Shown piece by piece: positions 7,011 through 8,377 of a stretch of 8,377 nucleotides of DNA. The DNA comes from Planctomycetota bacterium. GTDB taxonomy: Bacteria > Planctomycetota > Phycisphaerae > UBA1845. The notes under the pieces were generated by a model that was given only the letters and a program-made list of their open reading frames with translations, searched no databases and was not told the DNA's origin. Each line of letters starts with the position of its first letter. Within the stretch, counting starts at the first letter, position 1. The stretch covers positions 1 to 8,377 of the forward strand of contig JADFIX010000120.1 of NCBI GenBank assembly GCA_022566435.1, read 5' to 3'. A program made the translations under genes and the position numbers.

Positions 7011-8285
7011 ATGATCTCGGCCACGGACACAACCAAACTCACGAACGCCGATCACCCGACGACTTCTCTTGACGTCGAACAGATTCGGCGTGAGTTCCCC
7101 ATTCTGGGGCAAACCATCAACGGGAAACCACTGGTGTATCTGGACAACGCCGCCAGTTCGCAAAAACCGCAGGTCGTCATCGATACGCTAACCCGTTATT
7201 ACCGGGAGGATCACGCGAACATTCATCGTGCCGTACACACCCTCGGTGTGCGGGCCACAGAAGCTTATGAGGGGGCGCGTGTTCAGGTGCAACGATTCAT
7301 CGGCGCGGAGCGGGCGGAAGAGATCATCTTCGTGCGCGGCGCCACAGAAGGAATCAACCTCATCGCCCAAACATACGGCCGATCACTGTTGCACCAGGGT
7401 GACGAGATCGTCATTACGACGATGGAGCATCACTCCAACATTGTGCCGTGGCAAATACTGTGCGAACAGACGGGCGCGGTGCTTCGCGTAGCGCCCATCA
7501 ACGACGACGGCGAGCTGATGCTCGACGAATACGAGAAACTACTGGGACCGCGCACCAAGCTGGTGTCGATCACCCATGTGTCCAATGCCCTGGGGACGAT
7601 CGTTCCGCTGCGGCAAGTCGTGGCGGCGGCCCATGATCGCGGTATCGGCGTGGTCGTAGACGGCGCCCAGGCGACACCCCACATGAAGGTGGATGTCCGC
7701 GAGCTCGATTGCGAGTTCTATACGTTCTCCAGCCATAAGATGTTCGGCCCCACGGGCGTCGGGGCGGTCTACGGAAAGTTCGACCTTCTCGAAGCGATGC
7801 CCCCGTACCAGGGCGGCGGGGAGATGATCAAGTCGGTGACCTTTGAGAAGACGACCTACAACGACGTACCGCACAAGTTCGAAGCGGGAACACCCAATAT
7901 CGCCGGCGTGATTGGATTCGCCGTGGCGGCGAACTACCTCGTCGAAATCGGTTTCGATCGGATCGCGGCCTATGAGCACGAGTTACTATCCCACGCCACC
8001 GAGATGTTATCGAAGGTTTCCGAGGTTCGCCTGATTGGAACGGCCGCGGAGAAGGCCGCCGTGCTCTCGTTCGTCGTGAACGGTGTCCATGCGCACGACG
8101 TTGGCACGATTCTCGATTCGGAGGGCATCGCCGTGCGAACGGGTCATCACTGCGCTCAGCCGGTGATGGACCGTTTTGCCGTGCCGGCGACGGTGCGCGC
8201 TTCGCTTGCGTTTTACAATACGCCCGCCGAGATTGACGCCATGGTCGTAGCACTGCGTAACGTGATCAAGGTGTTCAGCGGATGA
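7011..8285 (+). CDS. sufS: Cysteine desulfurase SufS (group II, PLP-dependent)
   Basis: SufS converts L-cysteine to L-alanine and leaves a persulfide on its active-site cysteine, the sulfur source for the SufBCD scaffold. With the ATG at 7011 it has 424 residues, slightly above the usual 400-410. Visible features are the opening IRREFPIL and VYLDNAASSQKP, the PLP-stacking EHHSNIVPW (H140, H141), DGAQ in the cofactor-binding region, the Schiff-base lysine K243 in SSHKMFGPTG, and the catalytic C381 in RTGHHCAQP, which is the group II form. A GTG at 6987 would overlap the sufD stop and add eight residues. I prefer ATG 7011 because GGCGGA (6999-7004) lies 6 bases upstream, but coupling from the GTG remains possible. 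Its stop overlaps the sufU start (ATGA), so stoichiometric production of desulfurase and acceptor is likely. Confidence 0.95.
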   Translation: MISATDTTKLTNADHPTTSLDVEQIRREFPILGQTINGKPLVYLDNAASSQKPQVVIDTLTRYYREDHANIHRAVHTLGVRATEAYEGARVQVQRFIGAERAEEIIFVRGATEGINLIAQTYGRSLLHQGDEIVITTMEHHSNIVPWQILCEQTGAVLRVAPINDDGELMLDEYEKLLGPRTKLVSITHVSNALGTIVPLRQVVAAAHDRGIGVVVDGAQATPHMKVDVRELDCEFYTFSSHKMFGPTGVGAVYGKFDLLEAMPPYQGGGEMIKSVTFEKTTYNDVPHKFEAGTPNIAGVIGFAVAANYLVEIGFDRIAAYEHELLSHATEMLSKVSEVRLIGTAAEKAAVLSFVVNGVHAHDVGTILDSEGIAVRTGHHCAQPVMDRFAVPATVRASLAFYNTPAEIDAMVVALRNVIKVFSG

Positions 8286-8377
8286 ACGACATTAACGATC
8301 TTTACCAGGAACTGATTCTCGATCACAACAAGCGGCCGCGCAACCGTCGTCGGATGGGAGAGGCCGCTCGGATGGCT
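8282..8377 (+). CDS. sufU: Sulfur-acceptor/IscU-like protein SufU, 5' part only
   Basis: The first 32 residues are present, and the gene continues past the window edge. LYQELILDHNKRPRNRRRMG matches the conserved SufU/IscU N-terminus (LY-x-IxDHYK-PRN-G). SufU is a zinc protein that accepts persulfide sulfur from SufS in systems lacking SufE. The zinc-ligand cysteines and aspartate, and the SufU-specific insertion that separates it from IscU, lie beyond the edge, so the SufU name rests on its position after sufS. Its ATG overlaps the sufS TGA by 4 bases, so translation is probably coupled. Confidence 0.88.
   Translation, partial: MNDINDLYQELILDHNKRPRNRRRMGEAARMA

Overview
The window is bacterial chromosomal DNA of moderately high GC and is almost entirely devoted to iron-sulfur (Fe-S) biology. 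Its core is a SUF Fe-S cluster assembly operon on the + strand, in the order rrf2-type regulator, sufA-like carrier, sufB, sufC, sufD, sufS, sufU. The sufU gene runs off the right edge. A cysteine-bearing Rrf2 repressor at the head, SufU rather than SufE as sulfur acceptor, and a DUF309 protein with a YRF-G-HP-DP-GHSY type N-terminus together fit a non-proteobacterial lineage. I lean towards Planctomycetota or a relative. This is inference from gene order and recalled family patterns, not a database result.

Layout. Positions 1-301 hold no gene I can support, only a weak promoter candidate and small inverted repeats. A + strand pair of electron-transfer genes follows. The first (302-964) is a 7Fe (3Fe-4S plus 4Fe-4S) ferredoxin with a long C-terminal extension ending in a winged-helix-like segment. 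The second (989-1363) is a thioredoxin-fold 2Fe-2S ferredoxin. A convergent - strand gene (1439-2056) encodes a DUF309 protein. A 356-base non-coding stretch (2057-2412) then carries a good sigma70-type promoter for the suf operon and two dyad-symmetric candidate operators, one lying over the -10 box. The suf operon fills 2413 to the end.

How the genes work together. SufS takes sulfur from cysteine and, by family precedent, passes it to SufU and on to the SufB-SufC-SufD scaffold. SufC supplies ATP hydrolysis, and the A-type carrier SufA delivers nascent clusters to targets. The Rrf2 protein has a CC-x9-C-x5-C motif suited to binding an Fe-S cluster, so it probably senses Fe-S status and represses its own operon. 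The two ferredoxins are natural Fe-S clients of the machinery. The 3' end of the regulator gene overlaps the sufA start by 17 bases, sufD abuts or overlaps sufS, and sufS overlaps sufU by 4 bases, which suggests translational coupling. The 114-base sufB-sufC gap and the 73-base sufA-sufB gap are the only notable breaks.

All complete genes keep their key catalytic or ligand residues, and I see no frameshift or mobile element. The less ordinary items are the ferredoxin-winged-helix fusion, the double-cysteine and C-terminal cysteine cluster in the Rrf2 protein, and the operator-like palindromes in the suf promoter. I did not find a clearly new multi-gene system.
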